Assembly (NCBI GenBank): GCA_963709525.1
Contig: CAVPXB010000013.1
Coordinates: forward strand, 62,001 to 126,000
DNA length: 64,000 nt
DNA from: CAIWHR01 sp963709525
Lineage (GTDB): Bacteria > Pseudomonadota > Gammaproteobacteria > Burkholderiales > Casimicrobiaceae
Direction: 5' to 3'
The position numbers were made by a program, and so were the translations under genes. The notes below the pieces were generated by a model. That model had not been told where the DNA came from, searched no databases, and worked only from the letters and a program-made list of their open reading frames with translations. This document shows, one piece after another, positions 17,212 through 26,300 of the stretch. Within the stretch, counting starts at the first letter, position 1. Each line of letters begins with the position of its first letter.

Positions 17212-18146
17212 GATGCTTCTCCCCACCGCTGCTCCAGCCGGGCCATGGCTTGGCTCATCAGCTCAGGGTTGCCGCTCAGGTACCAATAGGTGCCGGCCAC
17301 GCAGACGTGCCCGAGGTAGGTCGAGAGCAGGGGCATCTCGCGCCCCGCGTCCTTGTCCGACTGGTACCAACGCGTCAGGGTTTGAACGGCGAAGCGATGG
17401 CGGAAGTCATGCAGCCGCGGCCCCTTGCTTGCGCCGACCGCGCGCAAGCCCGTGCTGCGCGACAACGTGTAGAAGGTCCGATGCACATGGCCGCCGTCGA
17501 GGCGCGTGCCGCGGCGCGAGACGAACACGTAGGTGGAGACTGGGTGGCAGAAGAACTGCTCGCGTCGCTTGAGGTAGTCGGCCAGGACCGCGCTGGTGGA
17601 CGGGTGGATCGGCACCAGCCGCCACTGGCCGAACTTGGCGCCGCGGATCGTCAGGACGGCCTGATCAAGGTCCACGTCGGCAAGTTCGAGGTTCAGCGCT
17701 TCGGACACGCGCAGGCCCGTCACGCTGAGCAGGCCGAGCAAGCCGTGGAACACCCATGGCCGCAGCGGTGTCGACGGCCATGCCACGGGCAGCGCCAACG
17801 CCGCATCCAACAGCCGCGTGATCTCGTCCTCGGTGTACAGATGCGGCCTGGCGCGCGTGGATCGATGCGGCAACAGGCCAATCGGCGGGATCTCCGTGCG
17901 GCTGTCGGTGGCGCTGCGATGACGGGCGAAGCCGCGCACGAAGCAAAGCCGTCGGGCCCACTCGGCGGGCTGTACGGACGGACGTTGAGCCCACTCGAGC
18001 GCCAACCGGGCGCTGATATGCTCGGCACCTTGCTCTTCCATAAAGCTGATGAACCGCGGCAACAGCAACCCAGCGCAGTGCATCTTGTACCCCAGTCCCC
18101 GGCGCAGCTCGAGGTACTCCTGCAGGGCCTCGCGCAACGTGTTCAT
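17208..18146 (-). CDS. RIT-element tyrosine recombinase, second gene (RitB-type)
   Basis: A 312-residue tyrosine recombinase. Catalytic motifs: TGLRVSEALNLELADVDL, RLHDFRHRFAVQTL, and LLSTYLGHVCVAGTYWYL, in which the Tyr near the C-terminus is the nucleophile. The ATG at 18146 has GGAGG upstream and overlaps the stop of the first recombinase by four bases. Together with its neighbours it makes up the RIT element; all three products are thought to be needed for movement. Confidence 0.88.
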   Translation of the reverse strand: MNTLREALQEYLELRRGLGYKMHCAGLLLPRFISFMEEQGAEHISARLALEWAQRPSVQPAEWARRLCFVRGFARHRSATDSRTEIPPIGLLPHRSTRARPHLYTEDEITRLLDAALALPVAWPSTPLRPWVFHGLLGLLSVTGLRVSEALNLELADVDLDQAVLTIRGAKFGQWRLVPIHPSTSAVLADYLKRREQFFCHPVSTYVFVSRRGTRLDGGHVHRTFYTLSRSTGLRAVGASKGPRLHDFRHRFAVQTLTRWYQSDKDAGREMPLLSTYLGHVCVAGTYWYLSGNPELMSQAMARLEQRWGEAS

Positions 18147-19390
18147 CGTTCACCTCCGGGCCAAGCCATCACCAAGGTTCGCAGGGCGGCCAGGTCCACC
18201 TTGGCGTAGATGCTGGTGGACTGCGGGCTGCGGTGGCGCAGCACCTGGCCGATCTCGGGCAACGACGCGCCTTGCCGCAGCATGTGAGCAGCCAAGGCAT
18301 GCCGGAACTGATGCGAGCCACGGTGCGGCGCGTCGACCTTGGCCCGCTCGAGTGCGTAGCGCACGATCGTGCCGACGCCGTCCGATCCTTCCAGCAGACC
18401 GCGGATCGGCGCCAGGGAGCGAAGGAAGAGGTGCCGGTCCGCGCAAGGCGGCCGGCCGTGCTCCAGATACGCGGCGATGGCAGCGCCGACATCGGCGGGC
18501 AGCGGCAGCAGGCTCTGCCGCCCACCCTTGCCCCGAACCCGCAGTTGCCCTTGGTCCCAGTCGACGTCGTCCAGTGCCAGCCTGATGACCTCGCAGGCGC
18601 GCAGTCCGAGGCGGGCCAGAAGCAGCAGCACGGCACGATCGCGGCGGCCGACCGCGGTCGAACGGTCACAGCTGTCGATGGCGCGCTGCGCGTGCTCGGC
18701 AGCGATCGCCTTGGGGATCGGTGGCGTGGTCGTCCAGGTGGCGACCGACGGCACGCCGGCAGCGAGCCCGGCTTTGATCTCGCCGCGGAACTCGCCAAAG
18801 CGCAGGAAGGACCTCAGCGCGTTGGTAACGCCCTTCAGGGTCGGCGGCGCCAACCGCATCGACTCGTGCCGAACGAATGCGATGGCGTCTGTCGGGCGAA
18901 GGTCATGCAGGCAGACTTCCCTCTGCCCGAAGCGCCAGGCCAGGAACCGCCCAGCTAACCTCGTGTAGCCCTCGACCGTGATCGGCGCCAGCGCCTGGTT
19001 ACGCCGCAGGTGTTGTGCGAAGTCTGCGGCAACGCCGTCAACAGCCGTGGCGCGCGCAGCCGCGGCAGCGCAGATCCCTTGTTCGCGCAGGAAGTGCAGC
19101 AGTAGGGTCAGCGCTTGTCGTTCCTGGCGGCGCGTCTCGGGGCGTCGTGAGCGGCGCCGGGCGCGACTGCGCTGGTATCTCTCGATGTCATCGTCAGTCA
19201 GTGCGTCAAGCTCAATGCCACGCCCCTCGCACCATCGGGCGAAGGCCAATGCGTGTCGCGCGACGATGCAGACATAACCGGCCGAGTATTGCTGTCGGCT
19301 CAACCAGGCGATGAACGAACCGAGATGCTCAGCAGACGTGCCACCGACCGCGCGGACCCGCACATCGGCACTCTCGTAGGAAACTTCCAC
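18143..19390 (-). CDS. RIT-element tyrosine recombinase, first gene (RitA-type)
   Basis: A 415-residue tyrosine recombinase, the longest of the trio. Motifs: LGLRACEVIRLALDDVDW, RGSHQFRHALAAHML, and GQVLRHRSPQSTSIYAK. I prefer the GTG at 19390 because AAGGAG lies six bases before it; a TTG at 19435 would add 15 residues. First gene of the trio, starting about 120 bases inside the right end of the element, so its promoter probably lies among the subterminal repeats. Confidence 0.88.
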   Translation of the reverse strand: MEVSYESADVRVRAVGGTSAEHLGSFIAWLSRQQYSAGYVCIVARHALAFARWCEGRGIELDALTDDDIERYQRSRARRRSRRPETRRQERQALTLLLHFLREQGICAAAAARATAVDGVAADFAQHLRRNQALAPITVEGYTRLAGRFLAWRFGQREVCLHDLRPTDAIAFVRHESMRLAPPTLKGVTNALRSFLRFGEFRGEIKAGLAAGVPSVATWTTTPPIPKAIAAEHAQRAIDSCDRSTAVGRRDRAVLLLLARLGLRACEVIRLALDDVDWDQGQLRVRGKGGRQSLLPLPADVGAAIAAYLEHGRPPCADRHLFLRSLAPIRGLLEGSDGVGTIVRYALERAKVDAPHRGSHQFRHALAAHMLRQGASLPEIGQVLRHRSPQSTSIYAKVDLAALRTLVMAWPGGER

Positions 19391-19514
19391 GATGTTCTCC
19401 TTGCAGGCGGAATTGCCTGGCAAGGAGGATTGCAATGTCCAGTGAACTCGCCGCCTACCCGCGGTAGATCAGGCCGTCGGGCAAGTACGGGACATAGTCC
19501 GGAACGGGACATAG

Positions 19515-19520
19515 TCCAAT
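19515..19520. repeat. target-site duplication, right copy (TCCAAT)
   Basis: Second copy of the 6-bp duplication that flanks the RIT element; see 16097-16102. Confidence 0.85.
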
Positions 19521-20071
19521 TTGGTGTGGCCGAGTAGGAGCTGGACGGCGCGGAGGTTCTTGGTCCGCCGGTAGATCAGCGTCGGCTTGGTGCGCCTCAT
19601 GGAATGGGTGCCGTAGGCCGCCGGGTCGAGCCCAATCGACCTGACCCACGCCCCAACGATCCGGGAGTACTGCCGGGTAGAAAGATGGGGTGACGCCGAA
19701 ACGCGACTCGGAAACAGGAACTGCTCCGGCTTCAGGTGCGCCGCAGCAATCCAGGCGGCGACCGCATCGCGCGTTTGCTCCGTGATTTCAAACTGGACCG
19801 GCCGGTGCGTCTTCTTCTGCATGACGATGGCACGGGCAGCGACGTGACTGCCCTGGACCACATCGTGGACGCGAAGCCCGACCAGATCGCAGCCCCGCAA
19901 CTTGCTGTCGATGGCAAGGTTGAACAGCGCGAGCTCCCGGGTCCGATGATTCATTTGCAGACGAATCCGGATAGCCCAGATCTCCTTCAGCTTCAGTGGG
20001 GGCTGCTGCCCGAGCAGCTTGCCCTTATTCCACGGCGTAATGCGCCCCGTCGTCTTCGTTGACGTATTCAT
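19515..20071 (-). pseudogene. 5' part of a small tyrosine integrase gene disrupted by the RIT element
   Basis: The first 185 codons of a site-specific integrase of about 208 residues, a compact family with only the catalytic domain plus a short N-terminus. SKLRGCDLVGLRVHDV holds the first Arg, THSMRRTKPTLIY the His-x-x-Arg, and LLLGHTKL the second His. The native C-terminus, with the Tyr nucleophile, lies beyond the element at 16027-16102. AAAGGAG precedes the ATG at 20071. As it stands the protein would run into element sequence (DYVPFRTMSRTCPTA) and lack the Tyr. Confidence 0.9.
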
Positions 20072-20104
20072 GAGTCGCTCCTTTGTTGAGTGAAAGGAGA
20101 CTCA
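20071..20104. repeat. inverted repeat around the integrase ribosome-binding site
   Basis: TGAGTCGCTCCTTT (20071-20084) and AAAGGAGACTCA (20093-20104) are an imperfect inverted repeat with two extra bases in one arm. It duplicates the Shine-Dalgarno and start codon in mirror image, giving an ATG on the plus strand at 20104 that opens a frame of only 28 codons. Confidence 0.5.
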
Positions 20105-20388
20105 TGTTGATCCCGACCCGCGGGCGCTTGTCGACCCAATCCCGTCATTGGGTGGAGCCGGAAACAGTCGTCGAAGCCGACGGGAGCTGACGTTGAGGCC
20201 GCAGAAACACCCGGGCAACGTTAAGGCCAGTAGGCCCCGACATCCGTCTTCGTCGCGCCTCCATCGCCAAGGCAACGCACGAGACCGAGACCGCTCAACG
20301 TCGGAATTCACCGGCCTTGCGCGGCATTATGAGCAAGATCCGGTGCATTGGTAGGTTGGGCCCAAGGCGAACGCAAACCACACCGACC
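20105..20388. other. stretch with no supported gene
   Basis: No recognisable gene, RNA or repeat apart from the inverted repeat at its left edge. It probably holds the promoter of the disrupted integrase gene. Confidence 0.35.
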
Positions 20389-20775
20389 CTAGCCTTTGAC
20401 CTTCTTTATCATGTGGTCGATGACATGGCTGTGCTCGTGCTGAGGGCTGAACATGATGATTTCCGCGTCCGCGTCGACCTTGACGTTGTGCCCAGGTGGC
20501 CAATAGAAGAGATCATTCGCATTGACGGTCTCTTGCGTGCCCTCCGCGTCGGTTGTGGTGAGTTGGCCGCGCAGTACGAAGCCCCAGTGAGGACACTGGC
20601 ACAAGTTGCCTTCCAGCCCTTGGAACAACGGGGTCGTGTCAACGCCCGCCGAGAGGGTGAAATACTCGCCGCTGATCTTGCCCAATCCAGTTGCGTCGCC
20701 GAAATCCGTTCGCTGACGGATCACTGCACCTGGAATTTCCATCTTGACATCCACATTTTCCTTGGCAATTCGCAT
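20389..20775 (-). CDS. cupin-domain protein of unknown function
   Basis: A 128-residue single-domain protein of the small beta-barrel (cupin) type: CQCPHWGFVLRGQLTTTD looks like the first cupin motif with a metal-binding His, and DLFYWPPGHNVKVDADAEII like the second. HEHSHVIDHM at the C-terminus adds more His. AAAGGAG precedes the ATG at 20775. Similar proteins are often annotated only as cupins and may bind a metal and a small ligand. Nothing next to it gives a function; it stands alone between the mobile elements and ssrA. Confidence 0.75.
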   Translation of the reverse strand: MRIAKENVDVKMEIPGAVIRQRTDFGDATGLGKISGEYFTLSAGVDTTPLFQGLEGNLCQCPHWGFVLRGQLTTTDAEGTQETVNANDLFYWPPGHNVKVDADAEIIMFSPQHEHSHVIDHMIKKVKG

Positions 20776-21521
20776 GATCGATTCTCCTTTGGATGAGTGG
20801 ATGCTTTGCGGCAAGTGTTCTGTCAATCACTGCATCCGTTCAAGTGATTGAGGCCCAACGAGAAGTAGATCGTTTGGATGACGTTGTTGTGCCTTTCATA
20901 GCGGAGGAAACGCATCTGTCCCGCAAGGCACGGAGCTGGCGGAGATACGAGAGACGCCAGACTGCCCTAGACGCGAGAGAGACGCAATGAGAATCGCTTA
21001 AGCCCCGGTTCGTCGACGCGTCTCAGGATGACCTTCCACGGTTCTGCTACTGGCGAGTGTCAGGCATGGGGCAAGCTGGCTGGTGTGAGCCTTTCGAAGT
21101 CTGCGACTGCTTTGGAGGCGCCGCCCGTATGCCCGGTTCTGGCCGTCCGCTGCCGATCCCTCGCCACCCGTGAATGGCCGGTACCCGTATCGTGCGGAGA
21201 TGCGCGCATGAATCGCAGTTCCTCGTGCGTTCACGAAGCCGCTTCCGTGCGTCTCATGGGAAGCCATAGCTGCCGCGGCACTTTCCTGCATCCAGCAACC
21301 ACTTCTTTGCGTCTCGGTTACCTCCTCCCGAGCAATTTTCATTGCTAACCCGCCCCTCGTAAGCCGTTGAATTCATTGCAACGGACCTCTTGAGCGCTCA
21401 AGAGCAAAACAGAGAACAGAGAAGAATGAGTGGTGGTAAGGGGCAGAAAATCCCCATTTCCACGTCGCCGCGCTCAAGAGCGTCGCCCGAGAACCTCTTG
21501 CAAAACCAAAGGTTAATGGCG
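20776..21521. other. gene-poor stretch between the cupin gene and ssrA
   Basis: About 745 bases with short open frames on both strands (for example 21028-21348 plus and 20998-21342 minus, which overlap each other) but none with recognisable content or a good start. It lies on the 3' side of ssrA, where genomic islands often insert, so it may be decayed island DNA. Confidence 0.4.
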
Positions 21522-21555
21522 AAAAAAAAGACCAGAGAAAACTCTGATCTTTTTG
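21522..21555 (-). terminator. rho-independent terminator of ssrA
   Basis: On the minus strand a stem of AAAGATCAGAG and CTCTGGTCTTT with a TTTT loop is followed by a run of eight T, three bases after the CCA end of ssrA. Confidence 0.85.
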
Positions 21556-21558
21556 AAG

Positions 21559-21936
21559 TGGTGGAGGTGGCGAGAATCGAACTCGCGTCCGGAAGCACTC
21601 TACAGTCAGGACTACATGCTTAGTCGAATCATTTTGCTCTCGTCCCGACGCCATTGACCGACAGACGACGGCGGAACCAGTCACCTGGATTTGACGCTTC
21701 GCCCAAGTGACCCGGGCGGGCGCGATCGCTCTGAATGTCCTCGCTGTGATTTCGCCGTTGCCGGCTACGTCACCCGAACCGAGCGCTGTCCGGTGCGAGG
21801 TCCGGCGGGGTTAAGCCGCCAGAGCGTACGTTTCGTCGTTCGCAGTTAAATTTGCGATTGTCAGAGTTTAACGAGGACCAACACCTCGGCATGCCCCAAG
21901 CTGCTTCGCAACCCCCGTCGAAACCAGGTCACCCCC
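21559..21936 (-). ncRNA. ssrA: tmRNA (transfer-messenger RNA)
   Basis: The 378-nt RNA rescues stalled ribosomes and tags the unfinished protein for proteolysis. Its 5' end GGGGGTG pairs with CACCTCC next to the 3' ACCA, closing the tRNA-like acceptor stem, and GGTTCGATTCTCGCC-type T-arm sequence is present near the 3' end (GAGTTCGATTCTCG). The tag frame (21843-21811) reads ANDETYALAA before TAA, with a GCG resume codon preceded by TTAACT. This tag end is typical of beta-class Proteobacteria. A strong terminator follows. The gene separates accessory DNA on its 3' side from core genes on its 5' side. Confidence 0.97.
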
Positions 21937-22062
21937 GAAGTCGGAACGGCGCGCGCGATGCGCTGAGATGTGAATCTTACCACCAAGGGCGGCTACCGCC
22001 GTCTTTGCTCCTGGCCATCCCCAATCTGGGGCCGGCGGGCGCGGCTTTCAAGCCGGCTGCGA
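21937..22062. promoter_or_regulatory. short intergenic region with the ssrA promoter
   Basis: ssrA is transcribed leftwards from this gap. I cannot point to clear -35 and -10 boxes. Confidence 0.3.
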
Positions 22063-22284
22063 CTACGCCAGCACGTCCGGATCCATCTCCCGCGACAGCC
22101 AGGCGATCTGGTCCTTGAGCAGCAATTTGCGGCGCTTCAGGCGCTGGATCTGGACCTGGTCGAGGGCGCGATCCCCGGCGAGCCGGTGCAGAAGATCGTC
22201 GAGGTCGCGGTGTTCGAGCGTCAGTTGGACGAGGCGCTGCATCAGTTCGACGCGCTTCGGATCCCCGATTCCACCGTCCACCAT
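22063..22284 (-). CDS. YdcH-family protein (DUF465)
   Basis: A 73-residue helical protein with the DUF465 pattern: EHRDLDDLLHRL, then LDQVQIQRLKRRKLLLKDQI and W. The family forms small coiled coils; the function is unknown. It follows the EamA transporter gene with an 18-base gap and probably shares its transcript. Confidence 0.85.
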   Translation of the reverse strand: MVDGGIGDPKRVELMQRLVQLTLEHRDLDDLLHRLAGDRALDQVQIQRLKRRKLLLKDQIAWLSREMDPDVLA

Positions 22285-22302
22285 GAGAAGACTCCGCTGC
22301 GA

Positions 22303-23241
22303 TCAATCCATGACTGCGGGCACCGGCGTCCGCCGCCCCAGGCGGCTGGTGACGTAGATGCCGGCGAGTATCAACGCTATGCCCACGAGATGATAGCCGG
22401 CAAGGCGCTCGCCGAGGAATATCCACGCCAGCACGACGCCGAACACGGGCATCAGATGGACAAACAACCCGGCGACATTGGCACCGACTTGCTCGACGCC
22501 GCGGTTCCAGAAAATATACGCCAATACCGACGAGAAGAGGGCGACCGAGACCAGCGCCGCGACGTTGGCGACGGTAACCACCATGTGTCGCCCGAAAGCC
22601 AATTCGGCAAGAAACAGCGGCAGCACCGAGAGATCTCCGACGCAGGCCAGCACAAACAGAAACGTGAGCAGGTTAAGGCCCGCGGGGCGCCAGCGCAGGC
22701 AGATCGTGTACACCGCCCACATAGCCATCGACAGGATGACGAGGAGATCGCCGACGTTCAACCGGAACGACAGCAGGACGTCGAGCCGGCCCTGTCCCAG
22801 AATCGCCAGCACGCCGCTGAGCGAGACGCCGACCCCGACCAACTGCAACCCCGTGAGCCGCTCGCGCAGGAAAATCCACGACAGCGCGATGATCATCACC
22901 GGAATGAACGAATTGAGGATGACGCCGTTGGTCGCCGTGGTGTGGTTGAGTCCGGCGTAGGCGAGAACGTTGTGGGTTCCGACGCCGATCACACCCAGGA
23001 ACAGCATCGTCTTCCAGTGCCGGCGCACAATCGGCCAGTCGCGGCGGACGTGCGGAATCGCGATCGGCGCGAGAATCAGCACCGCGAAGAACCAGCGCAG
23101 GAAGGCCATCGTCATCGGCGGGATGTCGGCCGCAAGCCCGCGGCCGAAGATCCAGTTGAACGACCAGAAGAGCGGCGTCAGCGCCAGCAACAGATAGGGA
23201 TTGGCGAACGCCCGACGGGCGCGCGAAGGAGGCGAGAACAC
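22303..23241 (-). CDS. EamA/DMT-superfamily transporter
   Basis: A 312-residue inner-membrane protein with ten predicted helices in two EamA repeats, for example NPYLLLALTPLFWSFNWIFG at the start and AYIFWNRGVEQVGANVAGLF with LMPVFGVVLAWIFLGERL in the second half. EamA proteins usually export metabolites such as amino acids. I place the start at GTG 23241; longer starts would overlap mfd and add a low-complexity tail. It is divergent from mfd across a 64-base gap. Confidence 0.85.
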   Translation of the reverse strand: MFSPPSRARRAFANPYLLLALTPLFWSFNWIFGRGLAADIPPMTMAFLRWFFAVLILAPIAIPHVRRDWPIVRRHWKTMLFLGVIGVGTHNVLAYAGLNHTTATNGVILNSFIPVMIIALSWIFLRERLTGLQLVGVGVSLSGVLAILGQGRLDVLLSFRLNVGDLLVILSMAMWAVYTICLRWRPAGLNLLTFLFVLACVGDLSVLPLFLAELAFGRHMVVTVANVAALVSVALFSSVLAYIFWNRGVEQVGANVAGLFVHLMPVFGVVLAWIFLGERLAGYHLVGIALILAGIYVTSRLGRRTPVPAVMD

Positions 23242-23270
23242 GCGCCGATTATCGCACGCGCCCCGGCGCG

Positions 23271-23276
23271 TATAAT
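23271..23276 (+). promoter_or_regulatory. probable -10 element of mfd
   Basis: A perfect TATAAT lies 30 bases before the mfd start in the EamA-mfd gap. No good -35 box is visible at the usual distance. Confidence 0.45.
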
Positions 23277-23305
23277 TCGCGCTCGTTCCATCGCGTTCCG
23301 TTCCG

Positions 23306-26300
23306 TTGGCCTCCATCTCCTCCAGTACCGCGATCATCGGCTCGCACCCAGCCGCATCCGATATCCCGTCCGCTGCCGCGAGTGCCGCCCGCCTCGCCGC
23401 ACTGCCGTCACTCGTTCCGCCGGTGCCTCCCTGCGGGCAGCGGGCGCGAGCCGACGCCCTTCCAGGTTCCGCCGATGCGCTGGCACTGGCACAACTCGCC
23501 GTGCGCGGCGCTGCCACCCGCGTGCTCGTCGTGGTGTTCTGCGCCGAGGCCCTCGCGGCGCAGCGCCTTGCCGATGAAACAAGCTGGTTCGCGCCGCAGC
23601 TTCGGATCGCCCTGCTGCCCGACTGGGAAACGCTGCCCTACGACCAATTCTCGCCGCACCAGGACCTCATATCGGAGCGGCTTGCCACCCTCTATCGCGT
23701 CAGTCGCGGCGAATGCGATCTCCTCATCGTTGCCGCGACGACGGCGCTGTATCGGCTCGCCCCGCCGTCCTATCTCGCGGCGTTCACGTTCTTCCTGCAG
23801 CAAGGCACGCGGCTCGACGTCGATGTCCTGCGCAGCCAGCTCGCGCTCGCGGGCTATCAGCATGTCACGCAGGTCGTGTCGCCCGGCGAATTCAGCGTTC
23901 GCGGCGGCCTGATCGACCTGTTTCCGATGGGCAGTCCGCTGCCCTATCGGCTCGACCTTTTCGACGACGACATCGAAAGCATCAAGACCTTCGACGCGGA
24001 CACGCAGCGCACGCTCTACCCGGTCCCCGAAGTGCGCCTGCTGCCGGCACGCGAGTTCCCGCTCGACGACGCCGGGCGCACGCGCTTTCGCAGCCGCTAT
24101 CGCGAGGTGTTCGAAGGCGATCCGTCGAAGTCGGCGCTGTACAGGGACGTCACCAACGGCGTGGCGCCCGGCGGGATCGAATACTATCTGCCGTTGTTCT
24201 TCGAGGCCACCGCGACGCTGATCGACTATCTTCCCTCCAGCGTCGTCGCGGTGCTGCACGGCAACGTCCCGCAGGCAATCGAACGCTTCTGGCAGGACAC
24301 GGATTCGCGCTACAGGCTGCTGCGCGGCGACAAGGCGCGGCCGCTGCTGCCACCAGGCGACGTGTTCGTGCCGGTCGATGGCTTCATGGGCGCGCTGAAG
24401 GCCTACCCGCGGATCGACCTCGCGGCGGGAGCGGATGAGCCCACCCCCGTCGATGCGTCGCGCGGGCCTCGACCGCTGCCGTCGGTGCAGGTCGACCGCC
24501 GCGCCGACGACCCGTTGGCGGCGCTGCGCAAGTACATCGCCGCCAGCGACCTGCAGGTGATGATCGCCGCGGAGAGCGCGGGTCGCCGCGAAACCATCCA
24601 GCAGTTCTTTGCCGAATACGGGCTCGCGGTCGAACTCGCCGACGATTGGGTTTCGCACCCTGCGGGACCCGGGCCGCGCGCGCCCAGACTGATCGTGTCG
24701 CCGCTGCACGCCGGTTTCGCCTGGCCCGATGCAGCGCTCGCCTTTGTCACCGAGGCCGAACTCTACGCGGGCGTGGTGCGCCGCGGCCGCCGCGATGCCG
24801 CGCGCCGATCCAACGTCGACGCGATGCTGCGCGATCTCTCCGAAGTGCGCATCGGCGACCCGGTCGTGCACGAGCAGCACGGCATCGGCCGCTATCTCGG
24901 ACTCGTCACGATGGATCTCGGCGAAGGACCCGCCGAGTTCCTGCAGCTCGTCTACGCCAACGACGCGAAACTGTACGTGCCGGTGGCGAGCCTCCGCCTC
25001 ATCGGTCGCTACAGCGGCGCGGCACCCGAGGCAGCGCCGCTGCATCAACTCGGCAGCGGCCAATGGGAGAAGGCGAAGAAACGCGCGGCGCGGCAGGCGC
25101 ACGATACGGCGGCAGAGCTCCTCAACCTCTATGCACAGCGCGCCACCCGCAAGGGGCACGCGTTCAAGTTCAAGGCGCACGACTACGAAGCCTTCGCCGA
25201 AGGCTTCGGCTTCGAGGAGACGCCGGACCAGAGCGCGGCGATCGAGGCGGTGATCAAGGACCTGACCGACGGCAAGCCGATGGACCGGCTGGTCTGCGGC
25301 GACGTGGGCTTCGGCAAGACCGAGGTGGCGCTGCGCGCGGCGTTCGTGGCACTCGCCGATGGCAAGCAGGTCGCGGTGCTGGTGCCGACGACGCTGCTCG
25401 CCGAACAGCACTTCCAGGTGTTCTCGGACCGCTTTTCCGATCTGCCGGTGAAGCTCGCCGAACTCTCGCGCTTTCGCAGCGCCAGGGAAGTGAAGGCCGC
25501 GCTCGACGGCCTCGCGGCCGGCAGCATCGATCTGGTCATCGGCACGCACAAGCTGATCCAGCCCGACGTCAAGTTCAGGAACCTGGGCCTCATCATCATC
25601 GACGAGGAGCACCGCTTCGGCGTGCGACAGAAGGAGCAGCTGAAGCGGCTGCGCGCCGAGGTCGACGTGCTGACGCTGACCGCCACGCCGATCCCGCGCA
25701 CGCTCGCGATGTCGCTCGAGGGCATCCGCGACTTCTCCGTCATCGCCACCGCGCCGCAGCGGCGGCTCTCCATCAAGACCTTCGTGACGACGTACTCGTC
25801 GGGGATCGTGCGCGAGGCGGCGCTGCGCGAGTTGAAGCGCGGCGGCCAGATCTACTTCCTGCACAACGACATCGACACCATCGCCTCGACGGCGGAAAGG
25901 CTCGGCCGGCTGGTCCCCGAGGCGCGGATCGCCGTCGCTCACGGGCAGATGGGCGAGCGCGACCTCGAGCACGTGATGCGCGAGTTCTACGCGCAGCGCT
26001 TCAATTTCCTGGTGTGCTCGACGATCATCGAGACCGGCCTCGACATACCGACCGCCAACACCATCATCATCGAGCGCGCCGACCGCTTCGGCCTCGCGCA
26101 GCTGCACCAGTTGCGCGGGCGCGTCGGACGCTCGCATCATCAGGCCTATGCGTACCTGCTCACTCCACCCGAAGAAGCGTTGTCGGGGCAGGCGAAAAAG
26201 CGCCTGGAAGCCATCCAGATGATGGAGGACCTGGGCGCCGGCTTCTACCTCGCGATGCACGACCTCGAGATTCGCGGCGCCGGCGAGGTGCTGGGCGAGT

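Larger units (their letters stand above)
16103..19514 (-). mobile_element. complete RIT element (recombinase-in-trio), 3412 bp
   Basis: Three overlapping tyrosine recombinase genes on one strand are bounded by perfect 8-bp terminal inverted repeats, CTATGTCC at 16103-16110 and GGACATAG at 19507-19514. Subterminal copies of GGACTATGTCCCG lie at 16143-16155 and (reverse) 19488-19500, with a variant at 16126-16138. The element is flanked by TCCAAT on both sides and has disrupted a small integrase gene. Size, gene number, overlaps and ends all fit the RIT elements described in proteobacteria. Their transposition mechanism is poorly known. Confidence 0.9.

Noticed and set aside
20998..21348. Overlapping short frames on both strands before ssrA
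   Set aside because: They overlap each other, lack ribosome-binding sites and have no recognisable domain.
21559..21583. ssrA 3' end as one arm of an att repeat
   Set aside because: I found no second copy in the accessory region of this window, and no intact integrase adjacent to ssrA.
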